From Capitulum mitella (lineage: Eukaryota; Arthropoda; Thecostraca; Pollicipedomorpha; Pollicipedidae), in the NCBI GenBank assembly GCA_030062745.1, contig CP099842.1:30046901-30110900 (forward strand): 64,000 bases of DNA, read 5' to 3'. The notes below the pieces were generated by a model. That model saw only the letters and a program-made list of their open reading frames with translations, was not told the origin of the DNA and made no database searches. Numbering within the stretch: position 1 is the stretch's first letter; each line of letters opens with the position of its first letter. Position numbers and translations under genes: made by a program. Of the stretch, positions 23,035 to 33,575 are shown one piece after another.

Positions 23035-26000
23035 ATGCCAGGGAAAACACAGACCGCCCTCAGTGACCTGGAGAAGCGCCAGAAGGATAATCGAGATGCT
23101 AACCGCAAGGTGCTGCAGGAGCTGGGACTCCTGGAGCCGGTAATACCTTGATGATATCTGTGAATGTCTCCAGTCTGTTGTGTACATTGCTTGATACCGT
23201 TCTGTACTTGGCAATGCAAAGTGTTATGACTGTCATCCAAGGCATTTCTGGTATCTCAGTTGATATAACTGCACAACCAGCTGCATTTCATAATCTTGTT
23301 GAGAGCATACTGTTTTGCTCTTTTAGGATTGACGTCTGCTCTGCTTCACTGTCTACCACCATGTCCACTTCTGTGTGGCTGTGTGTGTTGTGGCCTGATG
23401 TCTGCCTATTTTGTTCCCAGCTGCCTCCGTTGCCATCGGCTCTGCGCGTGAAGCGGCACGTGGTGCGTCCGGCGCGCCCGCCGGCCGCCAAGAAGCCCAG
23501 GCCGGCCGCGGACGACGCCAAGTATGGCACCCAGCTGACGGAGGGCCGTCGCCGCTCCACCCGTGCCTCCAACAAGGTACCGTGAACGGACCGCACAAGC
23601 CACAGTCACGTGCTGAAGTTGGGAACATGTGAGATGTCTGCATTGCAGTTTTGTAGGATTTCAATATGAGCTGAATGTTGCTTACTTCATGGTGCATAAG
23701 CTTTCACAAAGAATATTTCTGTATGTGCCAGGTGTCAGTCGGTTGACGTGCAAGTATGTCATGCATAGATATATGATGATCCTTCTCTATCGTTTTATCG
23801 TTGTATATTCAACTACAGGACCTTGAATTAGGTGACTTATGCATCCTTGACTTTGTTAAGGGCACACAGCCACTTGGATTTTGGCATGTGGTCTTGGAGG
23901 CGTTCATGCTGCATGACCAGTAATACGTGATATTAACCAGCATCTAAAACACTTATGAATGAAATAGAACTGTGGATGCTTATTCCCTTTATAAGCATGG
24001 TTAGGTTGACAAATTACGATGTAAACACAAGTAATGACTTCACGTGTGTGGTCATTCAGACACAAATTTTGTTTTCGTACCCCAAAGTTTGGAGCTTAGA
24101 CGGTTTGGCTACCCCTTTCCATTATTCGTGCTATGGATGCATTATCTTGATATATGCCTTATTCTGCATTGTGTGAATGATATAGTTTGTATATTTGCGT
24201 TGGCATTTGTGAGTTCAAGCCTTCATGTCGTTCCAGTCATATTTTCATCTGCCCTGTTTAAGAAAATTAAAACCACTGCCAATAAATACACCTTTTTTTT
24301 GCTTTTTTTGCTGCTGGACAGCAGATGCTTTCTTTCGTATGCTTTGTGCTTTAGTTCTAAACTGCACTGCCTTGTTTTGCCTCGCAGCCAGAAAAATTTT
24401 CCTCGCTAGATTTTGGCGACTCTGATGTGGATGATTCAAGTGATGAAGATTATGACGCAGGTCCGAAGAAGAGAAAGCCGTACGTCCCTCGCATCAAAGT
24501 TTCGGTGCCCAAAAATCGAGAGAAAGTGTATGGGGCTTTACCAGGTTTGTATTTTTGTGCAGTCCTCAGCAGGTTTACCTAAGCGAGAATGTCACGAAAG
24601 GCCTAATGCATGCTGCCTTGGCTTCGATTTGCCGCGAACGGGCTGCCGACCTTCGCCTTGTGGTACGGTGCTTCTTTGAACATTGTTCTCGTTTGAGTAT
24701 TTGTTTAGACCTCATCTCGTCCATTCGTACCAAGGGACAGTACGTTCACGATGAGAAAATGCCGAAATTTTGTGCTTTTTTGCAGATGCCTTGGACTTTA
24801 TTGGCCATTCCTTCCAGCATTACGTCCTGCAGTGATATACAAACGTAGATAGATCCAGACGCATATGATTGGAATGCGGTTATTGACGTTAATCTGGCTG
24901 TCCCTGTTTGACCGGCTCAGCTGTGAATGACCCACTATCCCCCCACAGACGTGTCGGTCGGCACCTGGTGGTTCCTGTTTGGCCGGCTCAGCTCTGAATG
25001 ACCCAGGTTCCGCCTCCACAGACGTGGCGGTCGGCACCTGGTGGCAGACCCGGCTCGAATGCTGCGCCGACGGAGTGCACCGGCCGACGGTGGCCGGCAT
25101 CCACGCGGGCCCGGACGGCGCCTACAGCATCGCGCTCAGCGGCGGGTGGGTGTTCGACCAGACTCGGCCGCAGGGGACGGTCGGGAGGCTGGTACCGCCG
25201 CGCGGGGGTGAATGGGGCTCGGTTGGAGACGCCATTTCCCATGTAGGGCTACGGCGGCTCCCAGTGCTGTCTGTTAGAGCTCCGTAGCCATAGAGGGTGT
25301 TCCAGGACTGTTACAAAGCCAGAACCGCAGTCGAGATTTCAGTTCCAGTGCAACTTCAGAACCATGGTGAGGGCTCCAGCTCCATTGCAGCGCCAGAACC
25401 ACAGCGTTGGCTCCCATGCCTGTCGGGTTTTGCCCCAGAAGCGCAGTTTACGCGTGCGGAAAGCTTTTTATCGTAGCTTTCGCATGCACCGTACGTTTCA
25501 GCAAACTGCGACAAAACGTTAGACGTGTGAGCCGCTTTTTGACAGCCGCTTTGGCTACTCATGACTAATCGCAAGATGCGGTTTTTACGTTAGACGACGG
25601 CTGTTTGTCAGGTATGAAGACGATGTGGACTGGGGCGAGTGTTTTACCTACACCGGAGAAGGCGGCAGAGACCTCAAGGGAACATCGGCTAGTCCCAAGG
25701 TGAGTTCGCCATGTGCCGAGGCGACGCGGAATTATGAGTTTCAACGGGCGTGGTGAACGATGCGACACGCCGGCGCCACCAGCTCAGCATGTGCACCAGT
25801 GGACGGCCGGTTAAACTGACTGAGACGAAGCACATTAGTGGGGCATATATGCTGAAATGGCCCATTATTGTGTCTTAAAGGTGACTAGGATGGGGGCGCT
25901 CCGTATTCGATTCCGTGCGCGAAATGTCTGATCATCCCGTGCGACTTGCTTGGAGGGACAGATACGGGAGATTGGAGGGCACGAGCCACATGCTTTGAAA

Positions 26001-28107
26001 TGTCCTATGGACACTGTTCCGAGGACATGTATAGGTGTATGATTCACAGTTCAAAGGTCGATCATTTCTGCATGGTTGGTGTGCTTGCTGCGCGTGATAA
26101 ACAGGAAAAACTGAGGCGCGACATCATATCCTTAGTGGACCAAAACATTAATCGTTCGCTGGCAAGATGTCAGCAATATGCCGATGGCATCTCTTAATTC
26201 CCGGCTAGTCATAGTCCATCACAGACTGCGAAGAAGGATAAGGCGAAGAAGTGTGACTTGAAGCTTAAGTCTGCCCATGGTCCAAAGGTCCTTGGTACCA
26301 TCGTTAGTGCCTGCCACGTCGTTGGGAATTCGGGAGGGCCTGTGTCGCGGAGTCGGGATCCGCAGCCCACGCCACCAGTCGTCGGTCTTAGCCCCCCCCC
26401 CCCCCGGTCGGCGCCGCCGCCCGGGGCTGCGGCCGGCGCTGACGGCGCGCGCCACCTGGCAGAACCTGCGCACGGCGCCGCAGTCGCGCGACCAGCAGCT
26501 GACGCGCGGCAACCTGGCGCTGAGCCGCAACGTCGAGACCAGGACGCCGGTGCGCGTCATCCGCGGCTACAAGCTCAACAGCCCGTACGCGCCCGAGCAG
26601 GGCTACCGATACGACGGTCAGTGGCGGCGCCGGGCCGGCGGAGGGGTGAGGTGTCGCGGTCGCCGTGGGTTGCTTATTGGATTATTTAACGACGCTCTCG
26701 ACTGCCAGGGTCATTTCGCGTCGCAACGTCTCACGCCGGCTGTCGCCGGGACGGCGAAGTGTCGCTGTTACCCGGACTCGAACCGGGGACCGTTCGGTCG
26801 CAAGGCGAGCACGGCGGTCTGCGCAGGCACTGGTATTCGGGGCGACGTTCCGGGAGCGTTCAGACGTGGGTTATTTGCCAAGTTTTGGTTTGGGTGGTGG
26901 AACAGCTGCAAGCTTGTCCGAAATCGTGCTGCGCTAAGCTTGCCGTTTGTGCCACTGAGGCGCGTTCCGCATGCCAGAGGTTGCCGTGTCAGGCGATGTT
27001 CGGCTGCCTTCAGCGTAATGGGGCGTTCGGTGTGGGCAAGAGAAGCCGACTCGTTTCCGCGAGGGCTGCGCGTATTGCAGGCCTCTACTGGGTGGAGAAG
27101 TACTGGCTCTGCACGGGACAGGCCGGTTTCCTGGTCTACAAGTACGCCATGCGGCGCTGCGAGGACCAGGCACCGCCCCCGTGGAAGGTGAGTACGAAAG
27201 TCTGTCGCCTGAGTATGAAAATCTGGCACCCGGACGAACGCACCGATTGGCGTTTTTAACGTGAGTACGCGGCGTCTGCGGCATCGTCTTACGATTCATT
27301 GGTTGGGATGGGACTCGTCCGACTGCGTTATGGATATAGTCATTATGGCATGTGGTAATGATGCTAGGGTAGCGCAGGTACGCATTAGCTAACCCATGCG
27401 GTCTTTAATTCAATGGTGACTAACTCGCGATTGCCAGCTTGAGTCGCAGCCGGGCCTCTGGGCTGTGGTCTTCCGGTTTACCTAATGTGGGCCCAGAAGG
27501 TGCCCAGTGTCGAACCACCTCCGCAGTATGCGCTTATGATAATAATGCGGTAATAAGATAATACAGTTGGAACCAAGGTTGGAAATTTAGTTTTTGTTCT
27601 TGGTGTTGGAGGACAATTTTCGTGTTGGAGCACAGCATTTTGCAAAACAAGACTGGTTTAAATTGGCATTCTTGGTGTAAATCAGGCAGGCATGATATCA
27701 TACCTACTAAAAGCAGGCATGACATCATACCCTTTCCGTGGTGAATAGAGACGGTCATTTGTTTGCAGAGTTAGGAATTTTTCAATATGGTTGTATTGTA
27801 GCTTTTTGATGAGGGCACAAAATCAGACTTGGAGCACAAAATGTTTTCGGAGCACATATTTACTGGTGGCCTTTAACGCCAAAAACACCACATTTTCCAA
27901 CCCTGGTTGCCCCCCCCCCCCCTGAAAACTTGACTCATGAACGCCAGCATGGCGGCGAGAGCGTGGCGCTGAGCGCCGTCCGGCGTGTGACTCCAGGACG
28001 GCTCGGAGGACGGCGAGTCACAGCCGGCCGGCGACTCTGACTCGGCCGCCGCCGGCCGGTCCGGCGGCGGCGGGGATGCGGCCGACCCCGGGAGCCGGTC
28101 GGACTGA
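23035..28107 (+). CDS. SRA/YDG-domain protein, 333 residues, no UHRF1 accessory domains
   Basis: Probable reader of 5-methylcytosine in DNA, acting in the nucleus. Eight coding exons fit perfectly in phase: 23035-23139, 23421-23576, 24388-24544, 25022-25145, 25612-25699, 26463-26616, 27081-27187 and 27997-28107 (TGA). Residues 1-87 are charged and basic, with a KKPRP stretch; 88-139 hold an acidic DSDVDDSSDEDYD cluster followed by KKRKP, a likely nuclear localisation signal. The SRA domain spans about 140-297: VGTWWQTR, GVHRPTVAGIHAG, YEDDVDWG..FTYTGEGGRDL, YAPEQGYRYDG and VEKYW are all family hallmarks. Residues matching the UHRF1 base-flip pocket (Tyr466, Asp469, Tyr478, Thr479) are present as Y182, D185, Y194 and T195. 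The loop that carries Asn-Lys-Arg in UHRF1 is instead GTSASPKNLR. No ubiquitin-like, tandem Tudor, PHD or RING domain; the tail is low-complexity Ser/Gly/Asp. The ATG follows a good acceptor (AG at 23023-23024), so a non-coding first exon lies upstream, not located. Confidence 0.88.
24902..25044 (+). repeat. Tandem duplication of a splice acceptor and exon start in the SRA gene
   Basis: Two adjacent units of about 71-73 bases each contain CCTGTTTG, CCGGCTCAGC, TGAATGACCCA, a pyrimidine-rich tract, the acceptor CCACAG and the first exon bases ACGTG-CGGTCGGCACCTGG. The acceptor AGs are at 24947-24948 and 25020-25021. Only the second continues into the conserved SRA reading frame. Splicing to the first would give a short insert and a TGA within about 18 codons, so it would produce a truncated message. 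Confidence 0.85.
26765..26850 (-). repeat. Possible tRNA-like (SINE-derived) remnant in an SRA-gene intron
   Basis: On the minus strand there is a perfect B-box-like GGTTCGAGTCC inside a T-arm-like CCCCGGTTCGAGTCCGGGT, and weakly complementary outer ends (GTCGC/GCGAC). The anticodon arm does not fold properly and the A box is missing, so it is not a functional tRNA. It may be a decayed tRNA-derived SINE. Confidence 0.3.
27574..27905 (+). mobile_element. Miniature inverted-repeat element, copy 2 (hAT-like ends)
   Basis: Homologous over its length to the reverse complement of 5662-5957. Ends are inverted (AACCAAGGTTGGAAA at the left; AACCAGGGTTGGAAA when the right end is reversed). It sits in the last intron of the SRA gene, 90 bases upstream of the final exon. 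Right flank GTTGCCCC next to a long C run matches the left flank GTTGGAAC only at the first four bases, so the target duplication is eroded. Confidence 0.55.
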
Positions 28108-28844
28108 GCGGCCGGCCGGGCGGCCGTCCCCGCCGGAGAAGCAGCGGCCGAGTGGCCGCCTGCGACGGCGCCGGGGAGGCGGAGTACAGGCTCGCTGCGT
28201 TTCGGTCTGCCCTGGGACCGGACGCAGGCGCGGGGAATGTGTCGTCATTTCGACTTCCTTCATGACAGCTCATCCATTTCCACACCATCTTTCCGCTGGT
28301 GTGTGCACGGCTGGCCAACTGCATTGTTTCGAAGCGGGGCTCGAAAGTTTGTGCTGTTGTCGGCGCTGTTTTGACAAACTTGATTCACGTGTCCGGGGTT
28401 AGTGCCATGTACATTTTTCGTAGTTTCCGTTAAGCTAAGCCCAGCCCAAGACGTGTGCTGTCAAAAGAATTGGCCAGGTTGATCCTCGGGGCTGCGTGGC
28501 GTATTTTAGTGGTATGGTTGGGCCAAAGCCCTGCATAGCTGGGAATACTGCAGTTCGTTGGCGAGATTGATTGGGTGAAAACGCACGCTGGGCGTCCGGG
28601 CTGCCTCCACACAACACCTGTGCCCGTGGGAAGTTTACGAGACACCTCTCGCAGCGTTTTACGCTATTTGTACCCTTGCGCGGGCCTCGGAAAACAAAGG
28701 CGATGGTGACGAAAGGCGAAAAATCGCGTGATAACTGCTCGCTGCCTTGTATCGTCATTTTGTTAAAATTCCTCACCCAACCCGCTCGGACTACGTTGTG
28801 CCATTTATTGTAACTTGGTGATGATTGCCGTACCTGCTCTTTTG

Positions 28845-28850
28845 AATAAA
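28845..28850 (+). terminator. Poly(A) signal of the SRA gene
   Basis: AATAAA lies 738 bases after the TGA stop. It is the first canonical signal on this strand after the last exon, so the 3' UTR probably ends about 28865-28880. The UTR itself (28108-28850) shows no conserved element that I recognise. Confidence 0.55.
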
Positions 28851-28865
28851 CATTTTCAATGAATT

Positions 28866-29825
28866 GTTACGGTTATCTCTACATAGGACCACTGCCATTC
28901 GCGGAATAGGTGCCAATGATTCTCAGCACATCCTGCGGCATTTTGCACCCAGCAGTTGTACTGGGAGCGGACAACACCATGGAGATGACCGTCTCCGCTT
29001 GCACGGGGTCGTTGTGGAAAAGTCCTCCAGAGAAGCGTGTGATTTATTTGATTTGATCCGCCGCTTTGCGAGGGTCAGGTTTCGGACTACAGCCCGTACT
29101 GAGACACCTTGTACGGACTTGGCACCCAGGCCAGCTTTTGCGATGCCAGATATCGGCTAATTTTGCGGTGAAAGGTTAACGTGCGGTCAAAGATTCCATG
29201 TACACAGTCATTACCGTGTGGTTTGCAGCTTGACCCACAGTTGGCCAATGGCCGCCTCACCCATCGGCAAGCATAGAGTACCGAGGTGATTCGCACTCGT
29301 ACCAGGACTGGGAGATCAGCGTCCCTCCAACGGGGCTACCGGTCACGGCCCATTCTCATGGAAAGACATGGGTACATGACGATCAAATTGCCTAGGACTG
29401 ATGATCTCATCCTGGACAACTGCAAAGGAAACAAAAGATCGTTATTTTTTCGTTTATTACCATGGATGCCCCTGATCCCCGTCGCATATGAAATGACAAG
29501 CGCAAGCTCATTATGCGATGTGCGCCGTGGACAGAAAAGCGATTTAATGTAAGTACATCTAAAAACACGCAGCAACCCTGGTGGTTTCGTACTCCGTAAA
29601 TTCGTGCTGTTAGTGGTCGTTTGCAGCTCCTCACGTCTCACAAATACACATGGCACATTTATCGTTACCGCCCTATACATTTATGCTGTCCGTTATTGTT
29701 GCGCGTATGCACCACGGAACATGCTTACGTCTAACTTGCTACGTCCAAAGACTCAGGAAAATGATTGGCAAGGGTTGGCAGATTCCAGCCAAATGTCGGG
29801 TGTAACTTAAGATCAGATGAAAGGC
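28866..29825. other. Spacer between the SRA gene and the minisatellite
   Basis: Only short frames on both strands, none with a recognisable domain. No repeat or RNA gene seen. Confidence 0.4.
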
Positions 29826-30212
29826 ATGGATAGAGGCTGTCTGCTCTGAATGGCAGGGGCTGTCGGCCACGGCTGACAGAATGTCGGTCACTGTTAACGC
29901 AGACCGTCGGCCATCGTTGACACGGACTGCCAGTCACTGTTGACAAAGACCATTGGTCATCGTTGGCACAGACTGTCTGTCACGGCTGGCACAGACCGTC
30001 GGCCACGGTTGGCAGACTGTCGGTCGCTACTGACACAGATTGTCGGTCACTGTTGTCAGACTGTCGGTCGCTGTTGACACGGCCCGTCGGTCACGGCTGA
30101 CAGGCCGTCGGAAATGGTTGGCAAGGACCGCCGGTCCTGACTGACAGCCTGTGATCACGACGGAAAGAGATCGCCGATGACGGTTGACAGACAACCCGAT
30201 GACCACGTACAA
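29826..30212. repeat. Degenerate minisatellite of GACTGTCGGTCAC-type units
   Basis: Units of roughly 20-26 bases built on CTGTCGGTCACTGTTGACA recur about fifteen times with many substitutions. It grades into the more regular 69-base array to its right. Confidence 0.7.
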
Positions 30213-30596
30213 GACTGTCGCTCATGGCTGACAGAGACTGCCACTCACATCAGGCAGAGGCCGTTGGTCACGTCTGACGAAGACTGTCGCTCATGGCTGA
30301 CAGAGACTGCCACTCAGATCAGGCAGAGGCCGTTGGTCACGTCTGACGAAGACTGTCGCTCATGGCTGACAGAGACTGCCACTCAGATCAGGCAGAGGCC
30401 GTTGGTCACGTCTGACGAAGACTGTCGCTCATGGCTGACAGAGACTGCACTCAGATCAGAAGGCCGTTTCTGACAAGTGTCTTGGCTGACAGAGACTGCC
30501 ACTCAGATCAGGCAGAGGCCGTTGGTCACGTCTGACGAAGACTGTCGGTCGCGTCCGAGGGAGACCACCGGTCGCACCTGACACGGGCGGTCACGG
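30213..30596. repeat. 69-bp minisatellite abutting the astacin stop codon
   Basis: Units beginning GACTGTCGCTCATGGCTGAC start at 30213, 30282, 30351 and 30420; the fourth is damaged and a further partial unit follows. It occupies the 3' UTR of the minus-strand astacin gene directly after its TAG. On the gene's strand each unit contains TCTGTCAGCCATGAGC, which closely matches the gene's own last bases TCTGTTAGCCGTGACC, stop codon included. Confidence 0.82.
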
Positions 30597-32776
30597 CTAA
30601 CAGAGCTCGCACGCCGCCCGGCAGTGGGCGGCCATGAACTCGGGACTGCGCGTGCATTCGCCCGCGCGCTGCCAGTGGCGGCAGAGGCCGCTCTCGTCGC
30701 GACAGCTGGCCGGCCGCGGCTGGTTGCACAGGCCGCACGAGTGCCGGCAGTACACGAGCATGTAGGAGGCGCGCGCCTCGCACTGGCCGAGGTTCGACCA
30801 GCGGCTGCAGTCGCGGTGCAGGTCCGAACAGTCTGTGCCTGCCGGAGAGGGACGTGGCGGGTTAGCGGCGCACCCTGCTGTCTGCGGTCACAGTGTTTCC
30901 GTTGGCCACAACGGGATGTTAGCCTCTGTAACAGATGCAATGGTGCCGCATGTTTATGCTCATGAAACTCATGTATTGTTTATCTTATGCTGTCTGTGTC
31001 AGGCCCGTTCGTTCTTACGGCTGCAAAATTCACAGTTGTTATTCTAGCGTGATCTTCGAGATGTACAACCGAAGAGCTACAAGATCCTCTGCATGATCAA
31101 ACATTAGAACACCATGTAAAACAGTCAGCTAGAAGCCTCTGATATTTCTCACACCTTGACGGTTACATGCTGTTCGTTTAGAAACTTTGCCTTGCAACGT
31201 TTCGAATGTGTAAATGTTAATGTTTTGACTTGGATAAAACTAGTGCGATAAATAGGTTCTATGCCTGGGACGTGGGCTGGGCCTTCTTCAGACAACAAGG
31301 CCCAGAGACATGACCCTCTAACCCAATATTTTTTTTTAATATTAGGTTTGTGGCCGCACATGAAAAGAAAATTTAAGCATCTATAAGGTCCTTTTCCACC
31401 GCACTGTCTGGGGCCTCCACGCCCCTAATGTTATGTGCGTCATTTCCGTATCGATGGGAACGGAACATCTCTGTCAGCCGCGGCTGCAGTGACTGGTGTC
31501 TTCTCAAGATCTAGCAAAGCTACACCACAGAGCACGCCTGACACCCCACGCCGCAGCTTCCCCTGTGGGCCGGCTGTGGGCGGCCGCCGCCGTCTCCATT
31601 CGGCGGCGGTGCCCGAACATCACCTTTCTCACCGGCGCACTGGCGGCAGGCCTTGGCGCAGGCGTCGTGCATGTAGAGCGGGTTCCTGGCGCACTCACCG
31701 CGGCCGGCCCACCAGTCGCAGTGCGGGCTGCGGTCCAGGCAGGCGGCGGCCTCCGGCGCCGGCTCGGGCTCCGGCCGCGCCGGCTCGCCGCCGTCGCAGC
31801 CGTACAGCCGGTCGACGGCGAGCGCGTCGGCGTCGCTAAGGCCGCGGCGCTGGCCGAGCGCGGCGGCCGGGTCCCGGCGGTCGGACAGCGTCGGCTGCAC
31901 GCCGTCGCGCGAGAACGCCCACCGGCTCAGGTGCATCAGCGAGCCGGGGTCGTAGGGCGCGGCCGGCGGCGGCGGCAGTCGCTCGTACGCCTGCAGGTGG
32001 AACAGGCCGCCCGTCTGCACGTTCTCCGCATGCACGAGCACGTGCTGGTCGCGGTCGGGCCGGCTCTGCTCGTGCCAGAGGCCGGCGGCGTGCAGCAGCT
32101 CGTGCAGCGCCATGCCGCGCGACAGGCAGCCGTCGCCGAGCGACAGAGTCTGGTTGCCGCCGAGTCGGCCGACATTGCTGTAGCAGCCGGTGCCGCGCAC
32201 GATGTGCACGAAGTCGCCGGTGGGCCGGCCCGGCAGCAGCGGCTGCACGCGCACGCACGTGCGCCGCTCCAGCTCGTCGATGGCGGCGGCGATGGCGGCG
32301 CGCTCCTGGCGGCTGAAGCCGGACGCGATGACGTACCAGATGACGGCGCCCGGCCAGAGGCGGCCGGCCGGCACGGCGCCGTCGGCCAGCGACGCGGCGT
32401 CGGACGGCGTCAGCACGATGTCGCCCTCGAACTGGCCGGCCAGCTCGACCGGGTCCAGCCGGCCGGCGGCCAGCGGCAGGCCGGCGGCCGGGTGGACGGC
32501 GCCGACGAACTCCGGCGGCAGCAGCGGCTGGCCCACGTCGAACCAGGCGGTCGGGTCGGTCGGCGCCTCCTGGCCGCCCGGGAGCAGCTCCGTCTCCACC
32601 TCGGCCTCCGGCAGTATCGGCTCCGAGAACCGGGCCGTCGGGCTGCGCTGCAGGTCCGCCGGCGACGGCACCGGCGTCCGCCGCCCCGCCGCCGCCCCCG
32701 CCGGCCCCGCGCCCGCCGCCGGCAGCCACACGAACGCGGCCAGCAGCGCTGCGCCGGCGCGCGCGCGACGGCTCAT
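30597..32776 (-). CDS. Secreted astacin-family (M12A) zinc metalloprotease with three ShK domains
   Basis: Predicted secreted endopeptidase of 461 residues, two exons: 32776-31633 and 30838-30597 (TAG), joined in phase 1 by a GTGAGA donor and a CAG acceptor. The start ATG at 32776 opens a signal peptide (1 to about 30); the frame stays open upstream but is GC-repeat sequence. The prodomain carries the FEGDI aspartate-switch motif (116-120). The catalytic domain (about 140-327) has HELLHAAGLWHE zinc-binding residues H225, H229, H235 with E226 as base, and disulfide cysteines C174, C198, C217 and C327. The Met-turn is SLMHL (279-283): Leu283 replaces the tyrosine nearly always found there. Three C-terminal ShK-type six-cysteine domains follow at 346-380, 385-419 and 427-461. 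Astacin plus multiple ShK is typical of invertebrate extracellular proteases; substrate unknown. Very high GC favours long antisense frames, which are not genes. Confidence 0.92.
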
Positions 32777-32798
32777 GCTCGTTCCGCCGGAGTCGACC

Positions 32799-32832
<34 letters not shown>

Positions 32833-33414
32833 TGCGATCCGCGAACTGGCGGCGGCGGGATCGGCCGCGGCGCCGACCGATCGGCTGACCGCGCCGGCCG
32901 TTGACACGGCCTGGTCTGTGCAGGGCCGGACCGGCTATCAATGGATCTCCGCGCGCCGCCGTGCAGCGGCGTACTCCGACCATATGATTTATCGCCCAAT
33001 AACGGGCGACATATGGGTCACAGGGGTCTCAGCCCGCGTCGAGCCATTCCACGCTGAGCCCTCTGTCGGCGACCCGCTAGGTCGCCCAGTCCCCCGCCTC
33101 CGCGCGGCCCATGCATGCGAAATGAGGCGTATGAATAGCGTTGCCGTTGGTGCCAGCGATGGCGCGGGCAAACGGACGCGGCTGGCCGTCGCGGAAGTAC
33201 GACGGCGACGGGCCGCCACAACCGGTTGGGCCGCCGCCGCGCCACGTGGCCGCGGCGCCGGACCTGAACGCCAGGTCACGACCTTTACCCGGTAATCGGT
33301 AGGGAGAGGCCAGTCCCGGGACATTGGGAAATGAATGCATCGTTTGAGGTGGCTGAGTGAACGACGTTGTACGGCGCCATGGGTACGTTGGAGGCCAATC
33401 GTGACTACTGGAAC
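32777..33414. other. Upstream region of the astacin gene
   Basis: Directly upstream of the start codon is a (GGC)n tract (about 32800-32850) followed by CpG-rich sequence up to about 33290, a plausible promoter and 5' UTR. No TATA box or other motif that I would defend. Confidence 0.35.
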
Positions 33415-33567
33415 CAGGGGCGTAGCCAGGATTTTCTTAGGGGGGGAGCTCAGTGTGAACTGAAATCATATGAAAACCGCCGTCCGGAAAGACGATGTGC
33501 AGTGGTTTTCACAAAAAATGCGGGCCTAAGGGGGTCCGGGCCCCCCCCCCCCTTACCTGCACCTACG
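33415..33567 (+). mobile_element. Short hAT-type miniature element with perfect target duplication
   Basis: Starts CAGGGGCGTAGCCAGGATTTTC, the same end as the family at 11166, and is flanked by the perfect 8-bp duplication ACTGGAAC (33407-33414 and 33568-33575). It is 153 bases long and its right end (TTACCTGCACCTACG) is diverged from the usual right terminus. The interior is unrelated to the longer copies except for the G- and C-runs next to the ends. Confidence 0.65.
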
Positions 33568-33575
33568 ACTGGAAC

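Noticed and set aside
26765..26850. Functional tRNA gene in the SRA intron
   Set aside because: The T arm is good but the anticodon stem does not pair and the A box is absent.
30177..30540. CRISPR-like appearance of the regular 69-bp array
   Set aside because: Units are repeated as wholes with no unique spacers; the setting is a eukaryotic 3' UTR minisatellite.
31836..32999. 387-codon minus-strand frame overlapping the astacin exon
   Set aside because: Alternative frame of the same GC-rich exon, Arg/Ala/Pro low complexity, no domain.
31496..33295. 599-codon plus-strand open frame across the astacin gene
   Set aside because: It is the antisense of a very GC-rich gene with few possible stops; it is Arg/Ala/Val-rich without domains, while the minus strand has a full astacin-ShK architecture.
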